Assembly: GCF_030362815.1 (NCBI RefSeq)
Contig: NZ_JAUCGR010000001.1
Coordinates: forward strand, 674,024 to 738,023
Length of the DNA: 64,000 nt
Direction: 5' to 3'
From: Cellulomonas edaphi
Lineage (GTDB): Bacteria; Actinomycetota; Actinomycetes; Actinomycetales; Cellulomonadaceae
Shown here: one piece after another, positions 17,183 to 25,413 of the stretch
How positions within the stretch are numbered: the first letter of the stretch is position 1
Layout of the letters: every line of letters starts with the position of its first letter
Made by a program: the position numbers and the translations under genes
Notes under the pieces: model-generated
Seen by the model: the letters and a program-made list of their open reading frames with translations, nothing else
Told to the model about the DNA's origin: nothing
Database searches by the model: none

Positions 17183-17996
17183 GGCCCCCCACCACCGCCG
17201 GCGCGATCACGCCCGCGGCGTTGGTCGACCACTCCCACGTCCCGCTGCTCGTGTCGCCGGACGCGATGAGGGCGATCACGAGCGCGACGAGGGCCAGTAG
17301 GGCCAGCGTGCCGAGCGCGCCGATGATGATCCCGGCGACGGCCAGACCGCGACCGCCCTTGCCGTTCTTCTTGATGCGGTTGAGCGCGACGATGCCGAGC
17401 ACGAGGCCCACCGGGAACGAGACGCCGATGGCCATGCCGCTGAGGCTCGTGACCAGCGAGGCCACGGCGAGACCGTCCGTCTGCGCGGCCGGCTGGCCGT
17501 ACGAGCCGTAGGGCCCGTACGGCGGCGGATAGGCGCCCGGGCCGCCGGGTGCGCCGTAGCCGGGCTGGCTGTAGCCGGGCTGCGTCGCGGCGTAGGGGGA
17601 CTGCTGGCCGTAGCCGGGCTGCGCCCCGGGGTAGGCCGGCTGGCCGTAGCCGGGATGCGCCGGGGGGTAGGCCGGCTGGCTGTAGCCGGGCTGGGCCGCG
17701 GCGGAGGCTTGCTGGCCGTAGCCGGGCTGCGGGGGAGCGTAGGGCTGCTGGCCGTCACCGGGCTGCACCTGGGGAGACGGCGCGGGCGCAGCGGGCTGGG
17801 CGTCGCCGGACGGCACCGCGTACGGAGCCGGGGGCGGCGGAGTGGCCGGCAGCTGGGCCTCGTACCCGCTCGGTGGCGGCGGGGCGGGCATGCCCGTCGC
17901 GGCAGACGGCTCGGGCGGAGCAGCCTTGCGCAGGTCCGGCGACGTGGGCGGTGCGAACGGGTTCGGCTCGGACGGCTCGCCAGGCTCGGGGCTCAT
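17169..17996 (-). CDS. Pro/Gly/Tyr-repeat DUF4190 membrane protein
   Basis: A 275-residue protein. Residues 1-170 are a low-complexity cytoplasmic region rich in Pro, Gln, Gly, Ala and Tyr, with six copies of a PGYGQ/PGYSQ unit between about residues 90 and 148. Two membrane segments follow (about 175-206 and 218-245) in a DUF4190 arrangement, then a short tail. Such tails occur in actinobacterial membrane proteins and may phase-separate or contact other proteins, but no function is established. It is the first gene of a two-gene unit with the Septum_form-like protein. The repeat array makes the coding DNA locally repetitive at 17553-17729. Confidence 0.78.
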   Translation of the reverse strand: MSPEPGEPSEPNPFAPPTSPDLRKAAPPEPSAATGMPAPPPPSGYEAQLPATPPPPAPYAVPSGDAQPAAPAPSPQVQPGDGQQPYAPPQPGYGQQASAAAQPGYSQPAYPPAHPGYGQPAYPGAQPGYGQQSPYAATQPGYSQPGYGAPGGPGAYPPPYGPYGSYGQPAAQTDGLAVASLVTSLSGMAIGVSFPVGLVLGIVALNRIKKNGKGGRGLAVAGIIIGALGTLALLALVALVIALIASGDTSSGTWEWSTNAAGVIAPAVVGGHVLA

Positions 17997-18046
17997 GACG
18001 GAAACCTACCGAACGTTCGACGCGCCCGTCCGTCCGTCGCGGCCGC

Positions 18047-18838
18047 TCAGTCGGCGAGCCGGAGCACCACGGGCACGTGGTCCGAGGGCTGCTTGCCCTT
18101 GCGCTCGTTGCGCTCGATCGTCACGCCCGTCACCCGGGCCGCGAGCGCCGGGGAGGCGTAGGTCAGGTCGATCCGCATGCCCATGTTCTTCGGGAACCGC
18201 AGCTGCTGGTAGTCCCAGTACGTGTAGGTGTGCTCCGCGGGGACGTGCTCGCGCGAGACCTCGGTGTACCCGGCGGCGGCGATGGCCGCGAACGCCTCCC
18301 GCTCGGCCGGGCTCACGTGCGTGCGGCCCGCGAAGAACCCCATGTCCCATACGTCGGTGTCGAGCGGCGCGATGTTCCAGTCGCCCACGAGCGCCACCTG
18401 GGCCTCGGGGTCGGCGGCGAGCCAACCGCCCGCGGTGTCCCGCAGGCGCGCCAGCCACTCGAGCTTGTAGGCGTAGTGCGGGTCGTCGAGCTCACGGCCG
18501 TTCGGCACGTACAGGCTCCAGACGCGCACCCCGTTGCACGTGGCACCGATCGCGCGGGCCTCGGCGGCGGCGGGGTCGCCCCAGGAGGGCATCCCCGCGA
18601 AGCCGACCTCGACGTCGTCGATGCCGACCTTCGACGCGATGGCGACGCCGTTCCACTGGCTGAAGCCGCTGGTCACCACCTCGTAGCCGAGCGCCTCGAA
18701 CTCCGCTCGCGGGAACTGCTCGTCCTTGCACTTGGTCTCCTGCAGGGCGAGCACGTCGACCCCCGTGCGCTCCAGGAAGGCGAGTGCGCGGTCGGTACGA
18801 GCACGGATCGAGTTGATGTTCCACGTGGCGACGAGCAT
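18047..18838 (-). CDS. xthA: exodeoxyribonuclease III (AP endonuclease)
   Basis: A 263-residue enzyme of the exonuclease III branch of the endonuclease/exonuclease/phosphatase family, cutting DNA at abasic sites and degrading 3' ends in base excision repair. Family marks run in order: LVATWNINSIRAR at the N terminus, LALQETKCKD with the metal-binding Glu, WNGVAIASK, VALVGDWNIAP with the catalytic Asp/Asn pair, RIDLTYAS and the terminal SDHVPVVL with the catalytic His. Length is typical. ATG at 18838 is the natural start because the family begins at MLVATWN. It stands alone downstream of a repeat-rich spacer. Confidence 0.95.
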   Translation of the reverse strand: MLVATWNINSIRARTDRALAFLERTGVDVLALQETKCKDEQFPRAEFEALGYEVVTSGFSQWNGVAIASKVGIDDVEVGFAGMPSWGDPAAAEARAIGATCNGVRVWSLYVPNGRELDDPHYAYKLEWLARLRDTAGGWLAADPEAQVALVGDWNIAPLDTDVWDMGFFAGRTHVSPAEREAFAAIAAAGYTEVSREHVPAEHTYTYWDYQQLRFPKNMGMRIDLTYASPALAARVTGVTIERNERKGKQPSDHVPVVLRLAD

Positions 18839-18912
18839 GCGCGCACGCTACCCGCCGGCACCCACGCCACCCGTCGTACGCGGGAGGCCACTCCAATGCG
18901 CCTGGCCCGCAC

Positions 18913-18977
18913 GGGTCGTCACTTTCTCGCCGAGTCGTCACTTCAAAGTGGCGACCCGACGCGAAAGTGACGACTCG
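18913..18977. repeat. clustered GTCGTCACTT repeats forming alternative hairpins
   Basis: GTCGTCACTTTC occurs at about 18916, GTCGTCACTT again at about 18935, and the inverted GAAAGTGACGAC at about 18963-18974. A near-inverse AAGTGGCGAC lies at about 18946. The second and third copies pair over GAGTCGTCACTT/AAGTGACGACTC, and the first can also pair with the third. It lies in the spacer between xthA and the glpK terminator. It resembles a dispersed palindromic element rather than a coding remnant. Confidence 0.6.
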
Positions 18978-19035
18978 CCGCGGCGAGGGGGCGGCGAGGG
19001 GCGGCGAGGGCGCGCGGCGAGGGGCGGCGCGGGCG

Positions 19036-19075
19036 CGACGACGGCCGCGACCCGGGCGGGGCGCGGCCGTCGTCG
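19036..19075. terminator. terminator of the glp operon
   Basis: CGACGACGGCCGCG (19036-19049) pairs perfectly with CGCGGCCGTCGTCG (19062-19075) around a 12-base loop, directly downstream of the glpK stop at 19088 on the minus strand. Confidence 0.8.
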
Positions 19076-19087
19076 TCGTGCGAGGCG

Positions 19088-20611
19088 TCAGCTCACGTCG
19101 TCGTCGACCCAGTCGAACGTCTTCGTGACCGCCTTCTTCCACAGCCGGTACTGCCGGTCGCGCTCGGCGTCCTCCATCGAGGGCTCCCAGCGCTTGTCCT
19201 CGGCCCAGTTGTCGATGACGTCCTGCTCGCCGGACCAGAACCCGACTGCGATGCCGGCCGCGTAGGCGGCACCGAGCGCGGTCGTCTCGGCGACCTTCGG
19301 CCGGACCACCGGCACACCGAGGATGTCGGCCTGGAACTGCATGAGCAGCTCGTCCTGGACCATGCCGCCGTCGACCTTGAGCTCGGTGAGGTCCACGCCC
19401 GAGTCGGCGTTCATGGCCTCGAGCACCTCGCGGGTCTGGAAGGCGGTGGCCTCCAGCGCGGCCCGGGCGATGTGGCCCTTGTTGACGAACCGCGTGAGCC
19501 CGACGAGCGCACCGCGCGCGTCCGAGCGCCAGTACGGCGCGAACAGTCCCGAGAACGCGGGCACGAAGTACGCGCCGCCGTTGTCGTCGACCGTCTTGGC
19601 GAGCTCCTCGATCTCCGGGGCGGACTTGATGATCCCCAGGTTGTCGCGAAGCCACTGCACGAGCGAGCCCGAGACCGCGATAGACCCCTCGAGCGCGTAG
19701 ACCGCGTCCTGGTCGCCGATCTTGTAGCAGACGGTCGTCAGCAGGCCGTTCTTCGACGGGATGGGCGTCGTGCCCGTGTTGAGCAGCATGAAGTTGCCGG
19801 TGCCGTACGTGTTCTTGGCGTGGCCCACCTCGAAGCACGCCTGGCCGAACGTGGCCGCCTGCTGGTCGCCGAGGATGCCCGCGATGGGCACGCCCGCCAG
19901 GAGGCCGCCCTCGCGGCCGTTGCCATAGACCTCGGACGACGAGCGGATCTCCGGGAGCATCGAGACGGGGATGCCCATCTCGCCCGCGATCTCCTCGTTC
20001 CACGTAAGGGTGTCCAGGTTCATCAGCATCGTGCGCGAGGCGTTGGTGACGTCGGTGACGTGGATGCCGCCCTCGACCCCGCCCGTCATGTTCCACAGGA
20101 CCCACGAGTCGGTGTTCCCGAACGCCAGGTCGCCGGCCTCCGCGGCCTCCCGCGCGCCGTCGACGTTGTCGAGGATCCAGCGCACCTTCGGGCCCGAGAA
20201 GTACGTGGCCAGGGGCAGCCCCACCTTCTCCTTGTAGCGGTCGGCGCCGCCGCCGAGCGCGCCCAGCTCGTCGGCGATCTTCTGCGTACGGGTGTCCTGC
20301 CAGACGATCGCGTTGTAGACCGGCTCACCGGTCTTGCGGTTCCAGACGACGGCGGTCTCGCGCTGGTTGGTGATGCCGACCGCCGCGATGTCGCGCGCCG
20401 TCAGGTTCGCCTTGGCGAGCGCCAGGCCGACGACCTCGCGGACGTTGACCCAGATCTCGGCCGCGTCGTGCTCCACCCATCCCGCACGCGGGAAGATCTG
20501 CTCGTGCTCCTTCTGACCGGTCGCGACGATCTGCCCGCCGTGGTCGAAGATGATCGCCCGGCTGCTGGTGGTGCCCTGGTCGATCGCGAGGACGTACTTG
20601 CTGTCCGCCAT
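19088..20611 (-). CDS. glpK: glycerol kinase
   Basis: A 507-residue FGGY-family kinase that phosphorylates glycerol to glycerol 3-phosphate in the cytoplasm. The N-terminal phosphate-binding strand [19 protein letters not shown], the [17 protein letters not shown] glycerol region and the [16 protein letters not shown] segment are all intact. Length matches the family. The ATG at 20611 follows GGAGGAAGCCACC. It is the last gene of glpD-glpF-glpK on the minus strand; a hairpin lies between glpF and glpK and a terminator follows. With the facilitator and dehydrogenase it feeds glycerol into dihydroxyacetone phosphate. Confidence 0.97.
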   Translation of the reverse strand: MADSKYVLAIDQGTTSSRAIIFDHGGQIVATGQKEHEQIFPRAGWVEHDAAEIWVNVREVVGLALAKANLTARDIAAVGITNQRETAVVWNRKTGEPVYNAIVWQDTRTQKIADELGALGGGADRYKEKVGLPLATYFSGPKVRWILDNVDGAREAAEAGDLAFGNTDSWVLWNMTGGVEGGIHVTDVTNASRTMLMNLDTLTWNEEIAGEMGIPVSMLPEIRSSSEVYGNGREGGLLAGVPIAGILGDQQAATFGQACFEVGHAKNTYGTGNFMLLNTGTTPIPSKNGLLTTVCYKIGDQDAVYALEGSIAVSGSLVQWLRDNLGIIKSAPEIEELAKTVDDNGGAYFVPAFSGLFAPYWRSDARGALVGLTRFVNKGHIARAALEATAFQTREVLEAMNADSGVDLTELKVDGGMVQDELLMQFQADILGVPVVRPKVAETTALGAAYAAGIAVGFWSGEQDVIDNWAEDKRWEPSMEDAERDRQYRLWKKAVTKTFDWVDDDVS

Positions 20612-20645
20612 GGTGGCTTCCTCCGAGTTGTTGGTCTGCTGAGGC

Positions 20646-20685
20646 GGGACGGGCCGCGCGGCTGCCCTCACGCGGGGCCCGTCCC
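20646..20685. terminator. hairpin between glpF and glpK
   Basis: GGGACGGGCC (20646-20655) pairs with GGCCCGTCCC (20676-20685). It may attenuate transcription into glpK or stabilise the upstream message; both genes keep their own ribosome binding sites. Confidence 0.55.
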
Positions 20686-20703
20686 AGGTCGATCAGGGGT
20701 GGG

Positions 20704-21468
20704 TCAGAAGACGTACGCGCTGGCCGCGAGACCGGCGAGCAGACCGCCGACGAGCGGGCCGAGCACCGGCACCCACGAGTAGCCCCAGTCGCTGCCGCCC
20801 TTGCCGCGGATCGGCAGCACGGCGTGCGCGATGCGGGGACCGAGGTCACGCGCCGGGTTGATCGCGTAGCCGGTCGGGCCACCGAGCGAGGCGCCGATGC
20901 CGACCACCAGGAACGCCACGGCGAGCGGCCCGAGACCCGAAGGGGTGGGGCCGAAGCACAGGATCACGAACACCAGCACGAAGGTCGCGATGACCTCGGT
21001 GATGAAGTTCCACGCGTAGGACCGCAGCTCGGGACCCGTCGAGAAGACCGCGAGCTTGATGCCGGGCTCGGCCTCCTCGTCGAAGTGCTTCTTGTACGCC
21101 AGGAAGGCGATGACGGCACCGATGAAGGCGCCGATGAGCTGCGCCAGGAAGTACCACATGGCGTTGCCGAACGTCGGCAGGAGCGACGCGGTCACCGCCC
21201 CGCCCGGTCCCGTCACGGAGTAGAACGGCTGGTCCGCGGTCCACAACCCGACGGTCACCGCCGGGTTGAGGTGCGCCCCGGACTTGAACGCGACGTAGAC
21301 GCCGGCGAACACGGCAAGGCCCCAACCGAAGTTGATCAGCAGCCAGCCACCGCCGAAGCCCTTGGTCTTCGGCAGGATCACGTTCGCGACCACTCCGGCA
21401 CCGAGCAGGATCAGCATCGCTGTTCCCAGGATCTCGGAGACGAACGCGTGAGACATCAGTGTGCTCAC
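20704..21468 (-). CDS. glpF: glycerol uptake facilitator (aquaglyceroporin)
   Basis: A 254-residue MIP-family channel with six membrane segments and two half-helices carrying the NPA boxes, at residues 68-70 and 204-206. The second box is followed by RDLGPR; Asp after NPAR is the mark of glycerol facilitators rather than water-only channels. It passes glycerol down its gradient for trapping by GlpK. GTG at 21468 is favoured because AAGGGA lies at suitable distance; an ATG five codons in (21456) is an alternative. It sits between glpD and glpK, and a hairpin is found on each side. Confidence 0.95.
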   Translation of the reverse strand: MSTLMSHAFVSEILGTAMLILLGAGVVANVILPKTKGFGGGWLLINFGWGLAVFAGVYVAFKSGAHLNPAVTVGLWTADQPFYSVTGPGGAVTASLLPTFGNAMWYFLAQLIGAFIGAVIAFLAYKKHFDEEAEPGIKLAVFSTGPELRSYAWNFITEVIATFVLVFVILCFGPTPSGLGPLAVAFLVVGIGASLGGPTGYAINPARDLGPRIAHAVLPIRGKGGSDWGYSWVPVLGPLVGGLLAGLAASAYVF

Positions 21469-21507
21469 TGAGCTATCCCTTCTGTACGGACGACGTTGTC
21501 ACGTGCA

Positions 21508-21528
21508 CCCCGCGCACCGGGCGCGGGG
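21508..21528. terminator. hairpin between glpD and glpF
   Basis: CCCCGCGC (21508-21515) pairs perfectly with GCGCGGGG (21521-21528) around ACCGG, eight bases after the glpD stop. It probably acts as a partial terminator within the operon. Confidence 0.55.
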
Positions 21529-21535
21529 AGTTCTG

Positions 21536-23347
21536 TCAGGTCCCGGCGGGTTGCGACGAGCCCTTGCCCGCGGGCGAGCCCGGCTTGGTGCCGCCGGCGG
21601 GACCGCGGCCGAGCGGCTGCATGGGCGCGAGGTCGTCCGCCTCCAGGCGGGCCACCTCGGCGCTGTGGTCGTCGGGCTGCGAGGCCGCGGCCTCCTCGGC
21701 CTCGGCGCGGGCGCGGTACGCGGCGATCTCCTTGGCGCGCGTGGCCGCGTCCCAGCCCAGGATGGGCGCCACGAGGTCGGCCATCTCCTCGAGGGCTCCC
21801 ACGCCCTTGTCGGCCTGCTCGTAGTTGAGGCGCGTGCGGTGCATGAGGATGTCGTCGAGGTGCAGCGCGCCCTCGTGGCTGGCGGCGTAGACGATCTCCG
21901 CCCCGATGTACGCGCTCGCGTTGACGAGCGGCTTGGCGAGCTCGGGGTTCGCCTCGCACAGGTCGATGATCTCGCCGAGCAGCGAGCCGTACCGGTGCAG
22001 CAGGTGGTCCATGCGCTTGCGGTCCCAGTCGAACCGCGCGCCGATGGCCCGCGCCTGGCGCTGGAACACGCGCAGGCCCTCGGCACCGACCAGCGGGACC
22101 TCGTGGGTGATCGACGGCAGCGTGGTGGCGCGCGAACCGATCGCGAAGTCGACCGCGTCCTTGGCCATCACGCGATAGGTGGTGAGCTTGCCGCCCGCGA
22201 TGACGGTGAGGCCCGGGGTCGGCGACGCGACGGTGTGCTCGCGCGACACCTTGGCCGACGAGGTGCCCTCCTTGGTGCCGGGCTGCAGCAGCGGCCGCAG
22301 GCCCGCCCAGGTGCCGATCACGTCCTCGCGCGTGAGCGGTCGGCTCAGCACCGCGTTCGCGTGCTCGATGACGTAGTCGATGTCCGCACTCGTGGCGACG
22401 GGGTGCGTGAGCTCCTGCTCCCACGGGGTGTCGGTGGTGCCGATGACCCAGTAGCGCGACCAGGGGATGACGAAGAGCACCGACTTCTCGGTCTGCAGGA
22501 TCAGGCCGACGTCCCCGGCGATGCGCGAGCGCGGCACCACGATGTGGATGCCCTTGCTCGCCAGCACCTTGAGGCCGCCCTCGGACCCCGCGAGCGACTC
22601 GGTCGACTCGGTCCACACGCCGGTGGCGTTGATGACCTGACGCGCCCGGACGTCGAACTGCTCGCCCGTCTCCAGGTCCACCAGCCGCGCGCCGGTCACC
22701 GCGCCGCCGGTCGTCGTGTGCAGGTCGACCAGCTGGGTGCGCGACGCGGCGTGCGCGCCGTAGCTGACCGCCGTGCGGATGATCGTCTCGACCAGCCGTG
22801 CGTCGTCGACGCTCGCGTCCCAGTACCGGACGGCGCCGATGGCCGCGTCGTGACGCAGGTCGGGGAACAGCCGCTCCATGCCCTTGCGGGTGAGGTGGCG
22901 GTGGATGGGCATCGCGCGCTTGCCGCCGTTGACCGACGCGAGCGTGTCGTACAGCGCGACGCCGGCGCCCACGTAGGCCCGCTCCCACACGCGGTTCTCC
23001 AGCGGGTACAGGAAGCTCACGGGCTTGACGAGGTGCGGTGCTAGCCGGTTGATCAGCAGGTCCCGCTCGGTGAGCGCCTCGCGCACCAGGTGGAAGTCGA
23101 GCATCTGCAGGTAGCGCAGGCCGCCGTGCACCAGCTTCGAGGACCGGGACGACGTTCCCGAGGCCCAGTCCTGCGCCTCGACGACGGCCGTCGACAGGCC
23201 GCGGGTCACGGCGTCGAGCGCCACTCCGGCGCCGGTCACGCCCCCGCCGATCACCAGGACGTCGAGCTCGTCGTCCCGGGTCGCGCTGCCCCGCAACGCC
23301 GCCAGCGCGTCGGAACGGGCCTGGGCGGTGAGCGGTGCGGTCCTCAT
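21536..23347 (-). CDS. glpD: aerobic glycerol-3-phosphate dehydrogenase
   Basis: A 603-residue FAD enzyme oxidising glycerol 3-phosphate to dihydroxyacetone phosphate and passing electrons to the quinone pool at the membrane surface. The N-terminal FAD site reads VLVIGGGVTGAGVALDAVTR, followed by SSRSSKLVHGGLRYLQ, typical of GlpD. The C-terminal domain carries the usual helical cap and ends in a charged tail from about residue 545 (EEAAASQPDDHSAEVARLE) that looks disordered. The ATG at 23347 follows GAGGAGACATCGCCCC. It is the promoter-proximal gene of the glp operon and is divergent from a SorC-type regulator 123 bases away, the likely control point. Confidence 0.96.
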   Translation of the reverse strand: MRTAPLTAQARSDALAALRGSATRDDELDVLVIGGGVTGAGVALDAVTRGLSTAVVEAQDWASGTSSRSSKLVHGGLRYLQMLDFHLVREALTERDLLINRLAPHLVKPVSFLYPLENRVWERAYVGAGVALYDTLASVNGGKRAMPIHRHLTRKGMERLFPDLRHDAAIGAVRYWDASVDDARLVETIIRTAVSYGAHAASRTQLVDLHTTTGGAVTGARLVDLETGEQFDVRARQVINATGVWTESTESLAGSEGGLKVLASKGIHIVVPRSRIAGDVGLILQTEKSVLFVIPWSRYWVIGTTDTPWEQELTHPVATSADIDYVIEHANAVLSRPLTREDVIGTWAGLRPLLQPGTKEGTSSAKVSREHTVASPTPGLTVIAGGKLTTYRVMAKDAVDFAIGSRATTLPSITHEVPLVGAEGLRVFQRQARAIGARFDWDRKRMDHLLHRYGSLLGEIIDLCEANPELAKPLVNASAYIGAEIVYAASHEGALHLDDILMHRTRLNYEQADKGVGALEEMADLVAPILGWDAATRAKEIAAYRARAEAEEAAASQPDDHSAEVARLEADDLAPMQPLGRGPAGGTKPGSPAGKGSSQPAGT

Positions 23348-23470
23348 GGGGCGATGTCTCCTCGGCGTGGCGCAGCCGGGCGGCGCTCGCGCCACCGGCT
23401 CTTGCTCGCTATCGTCGCCATGCCAGAACGAACGCGCAACCGGGGCGCACAAACGTGCACGGGGGGCCTG

Positions 23471-24457
23471 ATGGAGTACGACCGGGAGCAGGACATGCTC
23501 CGGGCAGCATCGATGTATTACCTGCAGGACCTGAAGATGGAGGTCATCGCGCGCCACCTCGGCACGTCGCGGTCCACCGTCTCGCGCATGCTCAAGCAGG
23601 CGCGCGCCTCCGGGCTCGTGGAGATCACGCTGCGACCGTCGAGCACGCGCGCCCCCGGGCTCGGCCGGTCGGTGGCCGCGGCGTTTGGGATCGACTCCTA
23701 CGTCGTGCCGGTGCCCGACTCGTCCAGCCACATCGAGCGGCTCACCCAGGTCTCGATGACGGCCGCCCGGCTGCTGTCGTCGTGGTTCGACTCGGACATG
23801 GTGATGGGCGTCGCGTGGGGCACCACGCTCGCGTCGGTCTCCCGGTTCCTGGTGCCCAAGCCGACGCGAGGGGCGGCGGTCGTGCAGCTGAACGGCGCCG
23901 CGAACATGCGCACGAGCGGCGTGGAGTACGCGTCGGACCTCATCTCGTCATTCGGCAGCGCGTTCGATGCCGCGGTGCACCATTTCTCGGTCCCGGCGTT
24001 CTTCGACTACCCGGAGACGAAGGCAGCCATGTGGCGCGAGCGGTCCGTGCGCCGCGTCGTGGACATGCAGGAGCGCGCCGACATCGCCGTCTTCTCGGTC
24101 GGCGCGGTGGCCGGCGCGGTGCCGTCGCACGTCTACTCGGCCGGCTACCTCGACGACGCGGACGTCCAGCTCCTGCACCGCGAGGGCGTGGTGGGCGACG
24201 TCTGCACGGTGTTCCTGCGCGCGGACGGGTCGTGGCAGGACGTCGCCCTCAACGCCCGTGCGACCGGGCCCGACCCGCAGCAGCTCGAGCACGTCCCGCG
24301 CAGGCTGTGCGTGGTGGCGGGGGACAACAAGGTGGCTCCGCTCCTCGCGGCCCTGCGTGCAGGCGTGGTCACCGACCTGGTGGTCGACGAGATCACCGCG
24401 GCGCTGCTCCTCGAGCAGGTGGACAGTGCACGGACGCGGGCACGTGCCCGGGCGTGA
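23471..24457 (+). CDS. SorC/DeoR-type sugar-binding transcriptional regulator, probable glp regulator
   Basis: A 328-residue regulator with an N-terminal helix-turn-helix (MEVIARHLGTSRSTVSRML, about 24-42) and a C-terminal sugar-phosphate-binding domain typical of SorC/DeoR-C proteins (VMGVAWGTTLASV, FSVGAVAG, LVVDEITAALLL). It is divergent from glpD, so control of glycerol use, with glycerol 3-phosphate or a related phosphate as effector, is the natural inference. Streptomyces uses an IclR-type regulator (GylR) for this purpose, so the family differs. The ATG at 23471 follows a G-rich stretch; the frame is open upstream but would lack the family N terminus. No clear operator was found. Confidence 0.85.
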   Translation: MEYDREQDMLRAASMYYLQDLKMEVIARHLGTSRSTVSRMLKQARASGLVEITLRPSSTRAPGLGRSVAAAFGIDSYVVPVPDSSSHIERLTQVSMTAARLLSSWFDSDMVMGVAWGTTLASVSRFLVPKPTRGAAVVQLNGAANMRTSGVEYASDLISSFGSAFDAAVHHFSVPAFFDYPETKAAMWRERSVRRVVDMQERADIAVFSVGAVAGAVPSHVYSAGYLDDADVQLLHREGVVGDVCTVFLRADGSWQDVALNARATGPDPQQLEHVPRRLCVVAGDNKVAPLLAALRAGVVTDLVVDEITAALLLEQVDSARTRARARA

Positions 24458-24476
24458 GCCCGGTTACCGTGAGCGC

Positions 24477-24983
24477 GTGACCTCGACCGACGTGCTCATC
24501 CGGCCCGCGCTGCCCGCGGACGTCCGCGCGATCCGCGCCCTGGTCCAGCCGTACGCCGACGACCGCATCCTGCTCGCCAAGGAGTGGGTGGGCTACTACG
24601 AGGCCGTGCAGGAGTTCCTGGTCGCCGAGATCGACGACGAGGTCGTCGGCTGCGGCGCGCTGCACGTCATGTGGGACGACCTGGCCGAGATCCGCACGCT
24701 CGCGGTCGACGCGTCCCAGCGCGGCCGCCGGGTGGGGCACGCGCTGCTGTCGGGGCTGCTGGAGCGCGCCCGCGCCCTGGGCCTGCGCCGCGTGTTCTGC
24801 CTGACGTTCGAGGTCGACTTCTTCACGGCCCACGGCTTCCACGTGATCGAGGGGACCCCGGTCACCACGGAGGTCTACGCGGAGCTGCTGCGCTCGCACG
24901 ACGACGGCGTCGCGGAGTTCCTCGACCTCGCGCGCGTGAAGCCCAACACCCTGGGCAACACGCGCATGCTCATCGAGCTGTAG
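24477..24983 (+). CDS. GNAT amino-acid N-acetyltransferase (N-acetylglutamate synthase type)
   Basis: A 168-residue GNAT protein resembling the short actinobacterial N-acetylglutamate synthases (ArgA, as in Mycobacterium), which make the first intermediate of arginine synthesis from glutamate and acetyl-CoA. Visible are LLAKEWVGYYEAVQEFLVAE, the acetyl-CoA loop ASQRGRRVGHALL, FFTAHGFHVIEG, and the C-terminal KPNTLGNTRMLIEL that is characteristic of this group. GTG at 24477 is the only start near the family N terminus. It has no ribosome binding site and may be leaderless (TACCGT lies eight bases upstream). No other arginine gene is nearby. Confidence 0.85.
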   Translation: MTSTDVLIRPALPADVRAIRALVQPYADDRILLAKEWVGYYEAVQEFLVAEIDDEVVGCGALHVMWDDLAEIRTLAVDASQRGRRVGHALLSGLLERARALGLRRVFCLTFEVDFFTAHGFHVIEGTPVTTEVYAELLRSHDDGVAEFLDLARVKPNTLGNTRMLIEL

Positions 24984-24999
24984 CGCCGCCCGCGGCTGC

Positions 25000-25353
25000 T
25001 CAGGGTTCGGCCGGGTGGTGGTAGAGGTCGAACGTGCCGTCGGTCTCGGCGATGACGGCGACGACCTCGGTGAGCGCCCACGTCTGGTGCTCCTCCCCGG
25101 GTGACCAGACCACCAGCGCACCCGGGCCGATCTCGCGCACGCCGTCCGGCGCCTCGACGCGCGCCCGACCGTTCACCAGCGCGAACGCCTGGCTGCGCAC
25201 CGCGGGATGCCGCCCGATGGTGCCGCCGGCGGCCACCCGCGCGACGTGCACCTGGGTCGAGGCGCCGTCGACGGCGGGGGGAAGCGCGTCCATCTGCACG
25301 CCGTCGGAGCCGAAGTGCTCGACGGGGTAGGAGGGCATCACCGAGATGTGCAT
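25000..25353 (-). CDS. cupin-domain protein
   Basis: A 117-residue single-domain cupin. The barrel core is readable as TIGRHPAVRSQAFALVNGRA (motif 1, reduced in metal ligands) and GALVVWSPGEEHQTWALTE (motif 2, retaining one His). Small cupins of this kind bind ligands or metals and many have unknown function. The ATG at 25353 follows GGATGGCGGG. It is in the same direction as mutY and 60 bases behind it, so it could share the transcript, but no functional link is evident. Confidence 0.8.
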   Translation of the reverse strand: MHISVMPSYPVEHFGSDGVQMDALPPAVDGASTQVHVARVAAGGTIGRHPAVRSQAFALVNGRARVEAPDGVREIGPGALVVWSPGEEHQTWALTEVVAVIAETDGTFDLYHHPAEP

Positions 25354-25413
25354 CCCGCCATCCTCACCGTCCGCACGGCCGCGCGTCGACCCGCCGGGTG
25401 CCGCCCACGCGGC

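Noticed and set aside
17553-17729. Short-period repeats that could suggest a CRISPR-like array
   Set aside because: They are in-frame codon repeats for PGY(G/S)Q units within a coding region; spacing and length do not fit CRISPR repeats.
18978-19030. GGCGAGGGGCGGCGAGGG-type repeats as a separate element
   Set aside because: Simple GC-rich slippage sequence between the hairpin cluster and the glp terminator, with no unit of defined length.
23447-23458. GCACAAACGTGC as operator of the glp regulator
   Set aside because: Arms of four bases only and close to the regulator start codon; not distinguishable from chance.
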